Shown here piece by piece: positions 16,279-26,600 of a stretch of 64,000 nt of DNA. Made by a program: the position numbers and the translations under genes. Source of the stretch: Streptomyces cupreus (GTDB lineage Bacteria; Actinomycetota; Actinomycetes; Streptomycetales; Streptomycetaceae); contig NZ_JACMSF010000003.1 in the NCBI RefSeq assembly GCF_014257025.1, forward strand, positions 62,001 to 126,000, in the 5' to 3' direction. How positions within the stretch are numbered: position 1 is the stretch's first letter; each line of letters begins with the position of its first letter. The notes under the pieces are model-generated. The model worked only from the letters and a program-made list of their open reading frames with translations. It had not been told where the DNA came from and did no database searches.

Positions 16279-17477
16279 ACTCGGTTCACGCCGTCAATCG
16301 GCTGACCGCTCGCTGGGCCACCGAGGTGGAGGACGCCACCGTCTTCTCCGCCGTCGGCGTCTGGCCCCTGCTCGCCTTCCTCACGGACGGCGCCGCCGAG
16401 CTGACGCGGGAGGAGCTGGCGGAGGCCCTCGGGGTCCCGGCGGATCAGGCGGCGTCCGCGGCACGGGAGTTGCTGGGGGCGCTGGAGTCCATGGTCGGCC
16501 TGGACTCCGCGCTGGGGCTGTGGACGCGGCGCACACTCGAACCCCGGCCGGAGTGGGTGGCGGGACTACCCGCGGAGGCGCACGGGGTGCTCGGCGGGGA
16601 CCTCGGGGCGGACCGGAAGGCCCTGGACGCCTGGGCCGCCGAGCGGACCGACGGGCTCGTCGACGCGATGCCGGTGGAGCTGACGCCGCTGACCGAACTG
16701 GTGCTGGCGAGCGCGCTGGTGCTGCGGACGACGTGGGAGTCGCCCTTCGAGGGCGGCCACGGCCTGTGGCTCGGCTCCTTCGGCCGCGCGGGGCTCAGCC
16801 GTACCACTGAAGGCCTGGACGACCTCGGGGTCGCCCGGACCCCCGCCGGGAAGGTCACCCGGGTCGTGGTGCGCGGCGACAACGGCATCGACGTCCAACT
16901 GCTCCTCGGCGAGCACGGGATGACCCCTGGGCAGGTTCTCGGCGCGGGTCTCGGCTGCCTCGACGACAGCCTCCGGCCGACGGCGGGCGAGCGGTTGAAG
17001 AAGGGGGACGCGGGACCGGGGCTGTACGTGTCCAAGCTGCCCACCGCACAGCCGGTTCCTCCACAGCTGACCCTGGACACCGTCGAGTTCACCCTCACCG
17101 CCGGGCACGACCTGCTGGCCCGCCCCGAGCTCTTCGGGCTCTCCTGTGCCGCAGACCCGGGGTGGGGCGGCTTCCCCGGCATCAGCGCCGCCCCGCTGGC
17201 CGTGGGCTCGGCCGCGCAGTCCGTGACGGCCACCTTCAGCGCCGAGGGCTTCCGCGCGGCGGCGGTGACGGCGGCGGGAATCGCCTGGCTGAGCGCGCCC
17301 GGCGGGGACCTGCCGTACGAGACGACCAAGGCCTACGTCCGTATCGACCGGCCCTTCGGGTTTCTCGCCGTCCACCGCGAGACGCGACTCGTCCTCGTCG
17401 CGGGCTGGGTGACGGATCCCAAGCCCTTCGACGAGGACGAGTACGGCTACCCGGAGGATCCTCCGGTCAGCGGGTGA
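16275..17477 (+). CDS. Serpin-family protein, second of a tandem pair
   Basis: The 400-residue product is strongly similar to the preceding protein throughout, so the two arose by tandem duplication. The hinge is GFRAAAVTAA (325-334). Taking G325 as P15 gives Leu339-Ser340 as P1-P1', the same pair as in human antichymotrypsin; this would suit chymotrypsin- or subtilisin-like proteases that prefer large hydrophobic P1 residues. The loop is inference by counting. An acidic tail (DEDEYGYPEDPP) is extra. The GTG start overlaps the previous stop in a GTGA arrangement. No signal peptide is present, so both should act inside the cell unless exported by another route. Confidence 0.85.
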   Translation: MNSVHAVNRLTARWATEVEDATVFSAVGVWPLLAFLTDGAAELTREELAEALGVPADQAASAARELLGALESMVGLDSALGLWTRRTLEPRPEWVAGLPAEAHGVLGGDLGADRKALDAWAAERTDGLVDAMPVELTPLTELVLASALVLRTTWESPFEGGHGLWLGSFGRAGLSRTTEGLDDLGVARTPAGKVTRVVVRGDNGIDVQLLLGEHGMTPGQVLGAGLGCLDDSLRPTAGERLKKGDAGPGLYVSKLPTAQPVPPQLTLDTVEFTLTAGHDLLARPELFGLSCAADPGWGGFPGISAAPLAVGSAAQSVTATFSAEGFRAAAVTAAGIAWLSAPGGDLPYETTKAYVRIDRPFGFLAVHRETRLVLVAGWVTDPKPFDEDEYGYPEDPPVSG

Positions 17478-17480
17478 GCG

Positions 17481-19055
17481 TCAGAACTGCAGCGCCCAGG
17501 CGTCGATGCGCCCGGTGTCCAGGGCCGCGTTGTCGCTGACCCTGAGCTTCCACGTGCCGTTGGCGACCTCGGAGGAGGCGTTCACCGAGTACGTGGTGTT
17601 GATGTTGTCCGAACTGCCGCCGGTGCCATAGCCCTTGAGCGTGTACGCCGTGCCGTCGGGGGCGATCAGCTGGACCTGGAGGTCACCGATGTAGGTGTGG
17701 ACGATGTGCACCTCGACGGCCAGGGCCGAGGGCGCGTTGCCGGACACGCCGGAGACGGTCACCGGGGACTCCACGGTGGAGTTGTCGCTGATTGCGTAGT
17801 CACCGGTGTTCTCGAAGCGCGGTCCGGGCGGTGTGGTGGTGCCGCCGCCGACATAGAGCAGCCGGTTGGGCGAGCCGGTGCCGGGGCTGGTGACGACGTT
17901 GGGGGTGGCCGCGGTCGTCAGGGCCGAGGAGACCTGCGCGGGTGTGGCCGTCGGGTTCGCGGCCAGGTAGAGCGCGGCCGCGCCGGCCACGTGCGGGGTC
18001 GCCATCGACGTACCGGAGATGGTGTTGGTGGCGGAGTCGCTGGTGTTCCACGCCGAGGTGATGGACGAGCCGGGCGCGAACAGGTCGAGGACCGTGCCGT
18101 AGTTGGAGTAGCTGGCCTTCGCGTCCGACGAGGTGGTCGCGCCGACCGTGATGGCCTCCGTCACGCGTGCGGGGGACCTGGTCGAGGCGTTCGTGGACTC
18201 GTTGCCCGCCGCCACGGCGAAGGTGACGCCGGAGGCGATGGCGTTGCGGACCGCGGTGTCGATCGCGGTGTCCGCCCCGCCGCCGAGCGACATGTTGGCG
18301 ACGGCCGGCTTGACCGCGTTCTGGGCGACCCAGTCGATACCGGCGACGACCTGCGCGGTCGTACCGGACCCCGAGTTGTTCAGCACCCGGACGCCGACGA
18401 CCCGCGCCTTCTTGGCGACGCCGTAGGCGGAGCCGGCGACCGTGCCCGCGACATGCGTGCCGTGGCCGTGGCCGTCCTGGGCGGTGTTGTCGTTGTCGAC
18501 GGCGTCGTAGCCGTAGGAGGCACGGCCGCCGAAGTCGCTGTGGGTGATGCGGACGCCGGTGTCGATGACGTACGCCGTCACGCCCTGCCCGGCCGAGTCC
18601 GGGTAGGTGTAGGAGCTGTTGAGCGGGAGGTTGCGCTGGTCGACCCGGTCCAGGCCCCAGGAGGGCGGGCTCGGCTGGGTCGCGGCGATGCTGAAGGTGC
18701 GGTTCTGCACGACGGAGGCGACGGCCGGGTCGGCGGCGAACTTCTTCGCCTCGGCCGCGGAGGCCTCGACCGCGTAGCCGTTGAGCGCCTTCTTGTACGT
18801 ACGCTCGATGTCGGCGCCGTACTTCTTAGCGAGCGCCCGGCCCTCGGCGGAACCGGCGCGGGCCGCCTCCGGCTTCAGGGTCACGATGTAGCTCTCGGCC
18901 ACGGCGTTCGCCGCGCCGGCGTACTGGACACGGCCCTCTTCGGCGGTCGGGGCGGCGCCGGCGGGGAGGGCGGAGACGAGGCCCGCGGTGAGCACCGCGG
19001 AGGCGGCCACGCTGATCGCGGCCAGTCTTCGCCGGGTGGAACGCATCACTGCCAT
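17481..19055 (-). CDS. Secreted subtilisin-like serine protease (S8) with P-domain
   Basis: The 524-residue preproprotein has a signal peptide (1-36, ending near PAGAAP), an I9 propeptide (about 53-125), an S8 catalytic domain (about 130-395) and a C-terminal P/proprotein-convertase domain (about 410-524). The triad is D165 (VIDTGV), H201 (GHGTHVAG) and S350 (SGTSMATPH), with oxyanion N285 in AAGNES, so it should be active. It resembles the proteinase K/aqualysin group. I moved the start to ATG 19055, since GAGGAGG lies nine bases before it; a TTG further upstream would place that Shine-Dalgarno inside the coding sequence. It converges on the serpin pair with 3 bp between stops. Confidence 0.93.
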   Translation of the reverse strand: MAVMRSTRRRLAAISVAASAVLTAGLVSALPAGAAPTAEEGRVQYAGAANAVAESYIVTLKPEAARAGSAEGRALAKKYGADIERTYKKALNGYAVEASAAEAKKFAADPAVASVVQNRTFSIAATQPSPPSWGLDRVDQRNLPLNSSYTYPDSAGQGVTAYVIDTGVRITHSDFGGRASYGYDAVDNDNTAQDGHGHGTHVAGTVAGSAYGVAKKARVVGVRVLNNSGSGTTAQVVAGIDWVAQNAVKPAVANMSLGGGADTAIDTAVRNAIASGVTFAVAAGNESTNASTRSPARVTEAITVGATTSSDAKASYSNYGTVLDLFAPGSSITSAWNTSDSATNTISGTSMATPHVAGAAALYLAANPTATPAQVSSALTTAATPNVVTSPGTGSPNRLLYVGGGTTTPPGPRFENTGDYAISDNSTVESPVTVSGVSGNAPSALAVEVHIVHTYIGDLQVQLIAPDGTAYTLKGYGTGGSSDNINTTYSVNASSEVANGTWKLRVSDNAALDTGRIDAWALQF

Positions 19056-19208
19056 CTGAGGGATCCTCCTCAATCGGTGGTGCGCTGGTGGGGGGTGGTG
19101 CAGGCACGCCGGAGCCCGCCCAGAAAAGGCGTGATCATGTCAACTTTGCGTTCCTGTGCGGACTCTGTGCACCAGCCGAAAGATTGAGGCTTCCACAGGA
19201 ATTGCACA

Positions 19209-19279
19209 AGGGTCCTGCACGGACGTAACACACGTGCCATATGCCAGACATGACACGCCGTCATCTCGTGCAGGACCCT
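19209..19279. repeat. 13-bp inverted repeat with 45-bp spacer
   Basis: AGGGTCCTGCACG at 19209-19221 is exactly reverse-complemented at 19267-19279. The pair lies in the 238-bp gap between the subtilisin start and the end of the SDR gene. The inner 45 bp contain shorter palindromic pieces (CACGTG at 19232-19237, CATATG at 19238-19243). It may be a regulatory site or the remains of a small element; it is too widely spaced for a simple terminator. Confidence 0.6.
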
Positions 19280-19293
19280 CGTGCGGGGGCCCG

Positions 19294-20124
19294 TCAGTCG
19301 TCGAACGCGGTCGCCCGGGTGGTCTTCTCCCAGGCGGCGACGTCCTCCCGCACCTGGTCCAGATGACCGAGTACGGCGGTCACCGCGTCGTCCCCGAGCG
19401 GCAGCCGCAGCGGGGTCTTCTCGGCCTGCAGCGCGGCCACGATGGCGGCCGCCGCCTTCGCCGGGTCACCCGACTGGGAGCCGTCGCCGCCGGAGACAAA
19501 ACCGCGGGTCCGGCTCACCTTCGGGTACAGCCCGCTGTCCGGGCTGGCCCCGGCCCGGTCGGCCGCGAACAGCGAGGTGCGGAAGGCACCCGGCTCCACG
19601 ATCAGCACCTTGATCCCGAACTCGGCGACCTCGTCGGCGAGCCCCTCGGACATGCCCTCCAGCGCGAACTTCGTGCCGCTGTACAGGGAGAAGCCCGCGA
19701 AGGACATCTGCCCGCCCATGCTGCTCATCTGCACGATCGCCCCGGACCTGCGCTCCCGCATGTGCGGCAGTACGGCACGGGTGAGGGCGGCGGGCCCGAA
19801 GACATGCACGTCGAACAGTTCCCGCAGCTCCTGCTCGGTGGTCTCCTCGAAGGCGCCCACATGGGTGCGGCCCGCGTTGTTGACCAGGACGTCGATCCGC
19901 CCGTGCCGGGCAAGGATGTCCCGCACCGCGGCCTCGGCGGCCGAGGTGTCGCCGACGTCAAGACGCAGCGCCTCCACCTGGTCCGGATGTGCGGCCACGA
20001 GATCGTCCAGCGCCTCGGTACGCCGTACCGCGCCGACCACCACATCGCCCTCCGCCAGCGCCGCCTCGGCGATCGCCCGCCCGAACCCGCTGCTCGCACC
20101 CGTGATCAGCCACACCTTGTTCAT
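19294..20124 (-). CDS. Short-chain dehydrogenase/reductase
   Basis: This 276-residue classical SDR has the NAD(P) motif TGASSGFGRA at residues 8-17, NNAG near 88, and the catalytic S-Y-K triad (QMSSMGG, then YSGTK). The basic RR after the second strand (GAVRRTE) favours NADPH. The substrate is unknown. It is transcribed divergently from a LysR-type gene with 94 bp between them, a layout in which the LysR protein usually controls the neighbour. I chose the ATG at 20124 with GGGGAG before it; the ten extra in-frame residues upstream have no ribosome-binding site. Confidence 0.9.
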   Translation of the reverse strand: MNKVWLITGASSGFGRAIAEAALAEGDVVVGAVRRTEALDDLVAAHPDQVEALRLDVGDTSAAEAAVRDILARHGRIDVLVNNAGRTHVGAFEETTEQELRELFDVHVFGPAALTRAVLPHMRERRSGAIVQMSSMGGQMSFAGFSLYSGTKFALEGMSEGLADEVAEFGIKVLIVEPGAFRTSLFAADRAGASPDSGLYPKVSRTRGFVSGGDGSQSGDPAKAAAAIVAALQAEKTPLRLPLGDDAVTAVLGHLDQVREDVAAWEKTTRATAFDD

Positions 20125-20218
20125 CACAGCTCCCCGCGGTCTCGGTAGTCGCATCGGCCTGCGTGAACCAGCTTGCGGGAGTGGTCAGTTGCCCGTCCAA
20201 GACCCGCGGTGATAACCG

Positions 20219-21136
20219 ATGGCTATGACGACGGACGTTCATGTGCGCGACCTGCGCTACTTCGTGACGGTGGCGGAAGAACTGCACTTCACCCGCGCGG
20301 CCGAGCGGTTGTACGTCTCCCAGCCCGCCCTCAGCAAGCAGGTGCGCGCGCTGGAGCGGCAACTGGGCGTGGTGCTGTTCCACCGGGGACCGCAGGGCGT
20401 CACGCTCACCGAGGCCGGGGCGGCCCTGCTCCCGCACGCCCGGCGGGTGCTGGACGCCTGGACGGACGGATCGGCGGCGCTGGAGTCGGCGCGGGCCGCG
20501 GCGCGCGGGACGCTGGTGGTGGGGATGAGCACCAGCCCCGGGCGCGGCGGACTGCTGCCCGCGATCCGCTCCCGGTTCACGGCCGACCATCCCGAGACCG
20601 GGCTGCGGCTGCGGCTGCGTCAGGTGAGCTGGGACGATCCGACGGCCGGGCTCGCGGACGGCGAGGCCGACGTGGCCTTCGTATGGCTGCCACTGCCCGA
20701 CGCCGACCGCTACGACTGGGTCGTGGTCGCCGAGGAGCCCCGGCTGGTCGCCCTGCCGGACCACCACCGGCTCGCCGAGCGCGAGGAGATCGGCCTCGCC
20801 GAACTCTTCGAGGAGCCGTTCCTCGCGCTGCCCCCGAGCGCCGGGCCGCTGCGGGACCACTGGCTCGCGCTGGACGAACGCGAGGGGCGTCCGCCTCGGA
20901 TCGGCGCGGAGATCGCGGGGAGCGAGGAGACGTACGAGGCGCTGGTGGCCGGGCTCGGTGTCTGCCTGGTCGCCACCGGGAACGCTCCGCTGATCACGCT
21001 GGGCGGGGTGACGACGCGTCCGGTGCGGGGGCTCTCGCCGAGCCGGTACGTGCTGGCGTGGCGGCGGGAGGACGAGCGTCGGGCGGTGGTGCGGGGGTAT
21101 GCGGAGGCTTGCGCGCGGGTGGTGGGCGGAGGATGA
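20219..21136 (+). CDS. LysR-type transcriptional regulator
   Basis: The 305-residue protein has the N-terminal HTH of LysR regulators (VRDLRYFVTVAEELHFTRAAERLYVSQPALSKQVRALE, about 8-46) and a periplasmic-binding-like effector domain (about 95-300). It faces the SDR gene, so it probably binds the shared 20125-20218 region and responds to a substrate or product of that reductase. The second in-frame ATG two codons later is equally possible as start. The stop is three bases from the end of the convergent DUF4132 gene. Confidence 0.9.
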   Translation: MAMTTDVHVRDLRYFVTVAEELHFTRAAERLYVSQPALSKQVRALERQLGVVLFHRGPQGVTLTEAGAALLPHARRVLDAWTDGSAALESARAAARGTLVVGMSTSPGRGGLLPAIRSRFTADHPETGLRLRLRQVSWDDPTAGLADGEADVAFVWLPLPDADRYDWVVVAEEPRLVALPDHHRLAEREEIGLAELFEEPFLALPPSAGPLRDHWLALDEREGRPPRIGAEIAGSEETYEALVAGLGVCLVATGNAPLITLGGVTTRPVRGLSPSRYVLAWRREDERRAVVRGYAEACARVVGGG

Positions 21137-21138
21137 GG

Positions 21139-23454
21139 TCAGGTCCTTCGGCCTATCTGCCGGCGGATCGTCTCGTCCGTGATCTCCGTGTCCGCGGCCA
21201 GCAGGAACGCCTTGCTGAGGATCAGGGAGAGACGGTCGTCCTCGAACGGCAGGAACACCCTGCCGTCGCTCTTCTGGCGGACCGGGACGATGCACAGGTA
21301 GGCGCCGTCCGGGTCCATCAGGATGTTGGCCGAGCCGATGTGGATCCGGTACGTCCGCAGATCGCCGCGGACCACCAGGAAGCGGCCGTCGAGCGAGCAC
21401 CGGTCGGCGATCTTCAGGCGGGGCACGATCCGCTCCAGGACATCGCGGCGTGCGTCGGCGCTCGCCGTCAGCTCGGCGAAGGACGCCCGCTCCCAGTAGG
21501 CGCGTTCGGGACCTCGGTCGGTCCACTCGGGGTCCGCGGCGATCGAGGTGACGCCGACGAACAGGTCCACGTCCCGCATCGCCTCGCTGAACACCAGCTC
21601 GGGCACCTCGGCGAGCGGCACCTCGCGCCAGTCGCCGTCGGCCCGGCGGTCGAAGCGGACCTGGTCGGTCGCCGCCAGGTCGTCGTCGCCCGCCTGGTCG
21701 ACCCAGGAGTGGAAGAAGCGGATCCGCCACTCCCCCGCCGCCAGGACCCGATCGGCCTCGGCCTCCTCCCCGGCGTCCCAGGGCCCGAGCCGGTCGCTCG
21801 ACCAGCCCCGGGCCCTGAACAGCGCGAACATCCTGCGGTAGTGGACGAGATGGGCGGCGAAGCGGTTGGAGTAGACGCCGGTCTCCTCCTCGGCCGGGGT
21901 GAGCCGGTAGATCTCGCGGAACGCCTGCTTGAACGGCTGCCGGATGCGCCCTTCGGTGAGCAGGTCCCGCCAGCCCCGGACGGTGTCGGCGTCGGCGCGC
22001 AGGGGGTGCCAGAGCCGTACGGAGGCGTCGTCGGGGGCGTCGGGCAGCTCCTCCGCCGCCTCCGGCAGCACCGCCCGCCAGTCGCCGGGCGCGACCTCGA
22101 TCTCCCAGACCAGCCGACGTACGACGGTCCGGGCGAGCGGATGTCCGGCCAGCTCGGTGCGCCACCAGCCGTAGGGGTGGACCGTGTCCACGGTGAAGCC
22201 GCCCTCCAACGCGCGGGCCAGGGTGACGAGTTGGGCGTCCACCCGCTTGACCAGCTCGCGCACCTCCTTGACCAGCGTGGGATGGTCGCGGCGGACCGGC
22301 GCCGGGGTGCCGCGCAGCGGGCGTCCGTCCTTCTCCCAGGTCAGCGTGGCGTTTTCGGTGACGGTGACGACGGCCGTGTAGTCGCCGGCCTCCCGGCGCA
22401 GGACGCCCTCGTCGTCGAAGTCCAGCCTCGGCAGCCGTAGCGCGACATCGGTGCGCTCGGCCAGTGCCGCCTCGATCTTCTTGATCATCTTGTCCAGTTG
22501 CCTGGGCACGCCGGCGTGCCGGACGTTCCTGCGCACAGTGCGGATCACGGTGACCAGCTCGGGCGTGGGGAAGTCCTGGGCGGCGCGGGCCACTTCGTAC
22601 AGCATGGCCTGCGAGGGGAGTGTCCTTGCGGCCGTGGGGGCGAGGGCCACGCCGGGGAGCAGGCGGTCGAACAGCTCCGGGAGCCAGGGCTCGTCGCGCA
22701 GCAGCGCCACGCGCGCGGCCTGCCCGAGGGCGAGGACCTCCCGGTCGGTGAACGCTTTGTCCGAGCGGTAGGGGATCTCGCCCGCGTGGATCGCGTCGGT
22801 GCGGGCGGCCGCGGCCTCCAGAGCACGGCGGGTGAAGGCGACGTAGGCGGAGATGGCGGCCGGTCCGCGCCAGGCGTCGGCGGGCGGTCGGGTGCCGAAG
22901 GGGTGGTCCCGGTCGATCGCGGCGAGGAGGATCTGCTCGTCCCGGGTGAGGGCGGCGACGACGGCTGTCTCGTCCGCCACGATCGGGCCCGCATCCCGTG
23001 AGAGGCGCTCCACGGTCGTACGCAGTGTCTCCTCGCCCGCGAGCCCGGCGACCGCGAGCAGCGCGTACGGCTGGAGCACCTTGTTCTCCGCGAGCCTCGA
23101 CTCGACCAGCGCTCCGACCGGTTCGGACACGTCGGGCAGCGGGCCTGTGCGGTGCCGTACCGCGTCCAGGCCCAGGGTGAGGTCCGCGAAGACCTCCTTC
23201 TCGGTCCGCTCCGCGAGCACCTCGAACAGCCGGCGGCACACCTCGGGTGTGTAGCGCGGCTGCCGTTCGTCGGCCGCCCGCTTGACGGCGGCATGGGCCC
23301 GGGCCGCCGGGCGGGTCCAGGTGGTCACGCCGTAGGCCGCGGTGACCAAGGCGCCGAGTTCCTCGTCGGAGATCCGCGCCATGTCGGGCGTCGGGTCCTC
23401 GTACGTGGAGTCCGGGTCGGTCAGCGCGTTCATCAGCCGGTCGGCGAGGTTCAT
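21139..23454 (-). CDS. DUF4132 protein without WGR domain
   Basis: This 771-residue cytoplasmic protein is built of helical repeats in its first 450 residues and ends with a DUF4132 region (about 460-771; RTVVRRLVWEIEV, DASVRLWHPL, QPFKQAFREIYRLT, and FLVVRGDLRTYRIHIGSANI near the end). DUF4132 occurs in E. coli YehI/MolR-type proteins and in actinobacterial clusters with MoxR ATPases and VWA proteins; its biochemical role is not established. It is divergent from a larger WGR-DUF4132 paralogue, with 160 bp between the two starts. The ATG at 23454 is preceded by GAGAGGGACG. An open frame continues upstream by 78 codons without coding character. Confidence 0.85.
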   Translation of the reverse strand: MNLADRLMNALTDPDSTYEDPTPDMARISDEELGALVTAAYGVTTWTRPAARAHAAVKRAADERQPRYTPEVCRRLFEVLAERTEKEVFADLTLGLDAVRHRTGPLPDVSEPVGALVESRLAENKVLQPYALLAVAGLAGEETLRTTVERLSRDAGPIVADETAVVAALTRDEQILLAAIDRDHPFGTRPPADAWRGPAAISAYVAFTRRALEAAAARTDAIHAGEIPYRSDKAFTDREVLALGQAARVALLRDEPWLPELFDRLLPGVALAPTAARTLPSQAMLYEVARAAQDFPTPELVTVIRTVRRNVRHAGVPRQLDKMIKKIEAALAERTDVALRLPRLDFDDEGVLRREAGDYTAVVTVTENATLTWEKDGRPLRGTPAPVRRDHPTLVKEVRELVKRVDAQLVTLARALEGGFTVDTVHPYGWWRTELAGHPLARTVVRRLVWEIEVAPGDWRAVLPEAAEELPDAPDDASVRLWHPLRADADTVRGWRDLLTEGRIRQPFKQAFREIYRLTPAEEETGVYSNRFAAHLVHYRRMFALFRARGWSSDRLGPWDAGEEAEADRVLAAGEWRIRFFHSWVDQAGDDDLAATDQVRFDRRADGDWREVPLAEVPELVFSEAMRDVDLFVGVTSIAADPEWTDRGPERAYWERASFAELTASADARRDVLERIVPRLKIADRCSLDGRFLVVRGDLRTYRIHIGSANILMDPDGAYLCIVPVRQKSDGRVFLPFEDDRLSLILSKAFLLAADTEITDETIRRQIGRRT

Positions 23455-23614
23455 CGGGCGTCCCTCTCGTATGAGCCTGCCTGGATCATGGCAGCCGCCA
23501 CTGACAACGCGGGCCGCCGTGGCCTGCGGACGGTCACTGTCAGTGGGGGCGGCTACGGTGACAGCCACTTGGATCGAGCGGGTCGGCCAGGGGGCCGGGC
23601 GGAGGGGAGGGGCT

Positions 23615-26600
23615 GTGCGGCGCTGGGAGTTTGACGGTGACGGCTCGGCGAAGTTCTGGGAGGCGGAGGCCGAGGGGACGACGGTCACCGTGCGCTACGG
23701 CCGGGTCGGGGCGCAGGGGCGTACACAGCCGAAGGAGTTGGGCTCGGCGATGGCGGCCGAGGCGTATCTGGCGAAGGTGATCGCGGAGAAGGAGCGGGAG
23801 GGGTATCGGGAGGTGGCGTCCGAGTCCGAGCAGGCGAGGGAACCGGCCGCCGCTCCCGATGAGGACACCTTCGTCATGCCCGCCGCCTGGCGCCGCCAGG
23901 TTCACCCGAGGCGTGGCGGGATCGTCCGTACCGTTCCCGCACCGCGTTCCGACACCGAGGAATTGCTGGGACGCCGCCTCAAGGAGGAGGCCGGCTGGAT
24001 CGAGCAGATGCTCGCCGCGCAGGGGAGCGAGCCACGGATCGTCGAGGCCGCCCGCGCCCATCTGAACGGCAGTCACAGCCCGCTCGGGGCGGCCGCCTTG
24101 GCATCGCTGACCATGCACTACCAGCTTCCCGAGGGCGTCTTCGTGGACGCCTGGACCCGTACCCACGGCCTCGCCTTCGCCGCGCGGGCGGTCGTGGAGT
24201 ACTTCGACATCGAGGCCCACTGGATGCAGCACGGCCACCAGCGGCAGGATCCCCTGATCCGCTTCCGCCCCGGGACCCTCTCCGCGGACGGTCACTGGTC
24301 CCGTCCCTTCGCCGACCGGCTGCGCGCCCTGCTGACCGTGGCCGACGAGGACACCTACCGGCAGAGCGTCGCCGTACTGGCCAAGTGCCGGGACAGTGCG
24401 CGTCGCCGGATCGTCGTGTCGTACGTCGTGCCCAGCGAGCGCGACTGGGTCGACGAGGCCTGTGCGGACGCGGACCAGGTCGACGCGACCCTGCGGGCCA
24501 TGCTGCTGTGCTCGGTGAACTCCCGGGAGCAACTGGACCGCTTCGGGAGCTCCTTCGACCTCGGCTGGGGCGACTGGACGATGTCACTGGTCGCCACGCT
24601 CGCCGAGGGAGTCGGCGAGCGCATCGCGCCCGTGCTGGAGCGGGGCATCGAGGTGGCGTACGGCTCCGACCGGGTGCGGGCCTTCGCGAGCGCCCTGGTG
24701 GAGCTGCCGACGGACGATGCCTTCCGGGTGCTGCTGGCCCGCGTCGACGACAAGAACGTACGGCCGTATCTGATGGAGGCGATGCGGCGCCGGCCCGTCC
24801 GCGCCCTGCGTCTGATGGGCGCGGCGGCGATCGGCACGGCCAAGAACGCCACGATGGTGGGGCAGTTGCTGGCCGCGCACATCCAGGCGCACGCCGATCT
24901 TACGGCGGCGGTGCTGCCCGAACTCCCCGCGCGCGTCGCCGAGTACGTCGAACCGCGCCTCGCCTTCCGGGACCGGGTGGCCGAGGCTTCGGCGGAGGCC
25001 TTGCCCGCGCTGCTGGTCAGCCCGCCGTGGGCCAAGGAGCGCAAGGCCGCCAAGGCGCGCGTGGCGGCCGAGGCGCCCCTCGCCCCGGAGCCGCGGGTCG
25101 TCTGGCAGCCCGATGAGCAGCAGGCGTGGGCCGGGGTCACCTCCTGGTACTCCACCTGGCGGGGCAAGTACGAGTGGAAGGAGGAGATCAAGACCCTGCA
25201 GAACGGCGGGCAGTTGTCGGACGTCCGCGAGGCCCGGCTGTTCGTCACCGGCCCCGAGGACGTGGTCCGTCCGCTGCTGGCCCATGCCGCTCCCGAGGAC
25301 TACTGGGACGGCGAGGCCGCGCTGAAGCCGGTGGCCGCGCGGTTCGGGGTGGATGCCCTGCCGCTGATGCTGCGCGCCGCGACCCGGCACCCCGCCACCC
25401 TGAGCATGCTGGTCATGCCGTATCTGAGCGTCGAGGTCGCCGGTCTGGTCAGCGACTGGCTGGCCCGGCTGAAGTCCGCCGACGCCTTGGCCCGCGCCTG
25501 GCTGAAGCGGCACGGTCTCGCCACCGTCCCGTATCTGCTTCCGCACGCGGTGGGGAAGGCCGGCCAGGCCCGGCGGGGTGCCGAGCGGGCGCTACGGCTG
25601 CTGGCGGACGCCCATGGCCGCGAGGCCGTGCTGTCAGCGGTCGCCGAATCCGGCCAGGAGGCGGCAGGCATCGTCTTCGAGGCGCTGGACGCCGATCCGC
25701 TGGAGAGCGCCCTGCCTACGCGGATGCCGGCCGTCGGCGCCTGGGCCGAGCCCGCGCTGCTGCCGCAGATCCGGCTCAAGGAGGGCGGCGCCCTGCCCGC
25801 CGACGCGGTCCGCAACGCCCTCACCGTCCTCGCGCTGTCCAAGCCCGGCGATGTCTATCCCGGCCTCGACGTGCTGACCGAGCACTGCACCGCCGACTCG
25901 CTCGCCGCCTTCTCCTGGGGCCTGTTCGAGCAGTGGCGGCTGGCCGGTATGCCGCCGAAGGAGAGCTGGGCGCTGCACGCGCTGGGCTGGCTCGGCGACG
26001 ACGAGGTCGTACGGCGGCTCACTCCCGTGGTGCGCGCCTGGCCCGGTGAGAGCGCGCATCACCGCGCGGTGGAGGGGCTGAACGTCCTCGCGACGATCGG
26101 CAGCGACGTGGCGCTGCTGCATCTGCACGGCATCGCCCAGCGGGTGCCGTTCAAGGCGCTGAAGACGCGCGCCCAGGAGAAGATCGCCGAGGTCGCCGAG
26201 GGACTCGGGCTGACCGGCGAGCAGTTGGGCGACCGGCTCGTGCCCGACTTCGGCCTGGACGCGGGCGGCAGCACGGTCATCGACTACGGCCCACGGCAGT
26301 TCACGGTCGGCTTCGACGAGCTGCTGCGCCCGTACGTCCGCGACGCCGACGGCAAGCACCGCAAGGCCCTGCCCGCCCCCGCCGCCAAGGACGACCCGGA
26401 GCTGGCCCCGGCCGAGCGCAAGCGGTTCGCCGCGCTGAAGAAGGACGTGCGCACCGTCGCCTCCGACCAGGTACGGCGCCTTGAGGCGGCCATGGTGTCG
26501 CAACGCTCCTGGACGGCCGGGGAGTTCCGGGAGCTGTTCGTCGCCCATCCGCTGGTGTGGCATCTGGTCCGGCGACTGGTCTGGCTCAGTGAGGCCGACG

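Noticed and set aside
23342..23614. N-terminal extension of the WGR protein
   Set aside because: It runs antisense through the start of the divergent DUF4132 gene, and the WGR domain begins right after GTG 23615 with a good ribosome-binding site.
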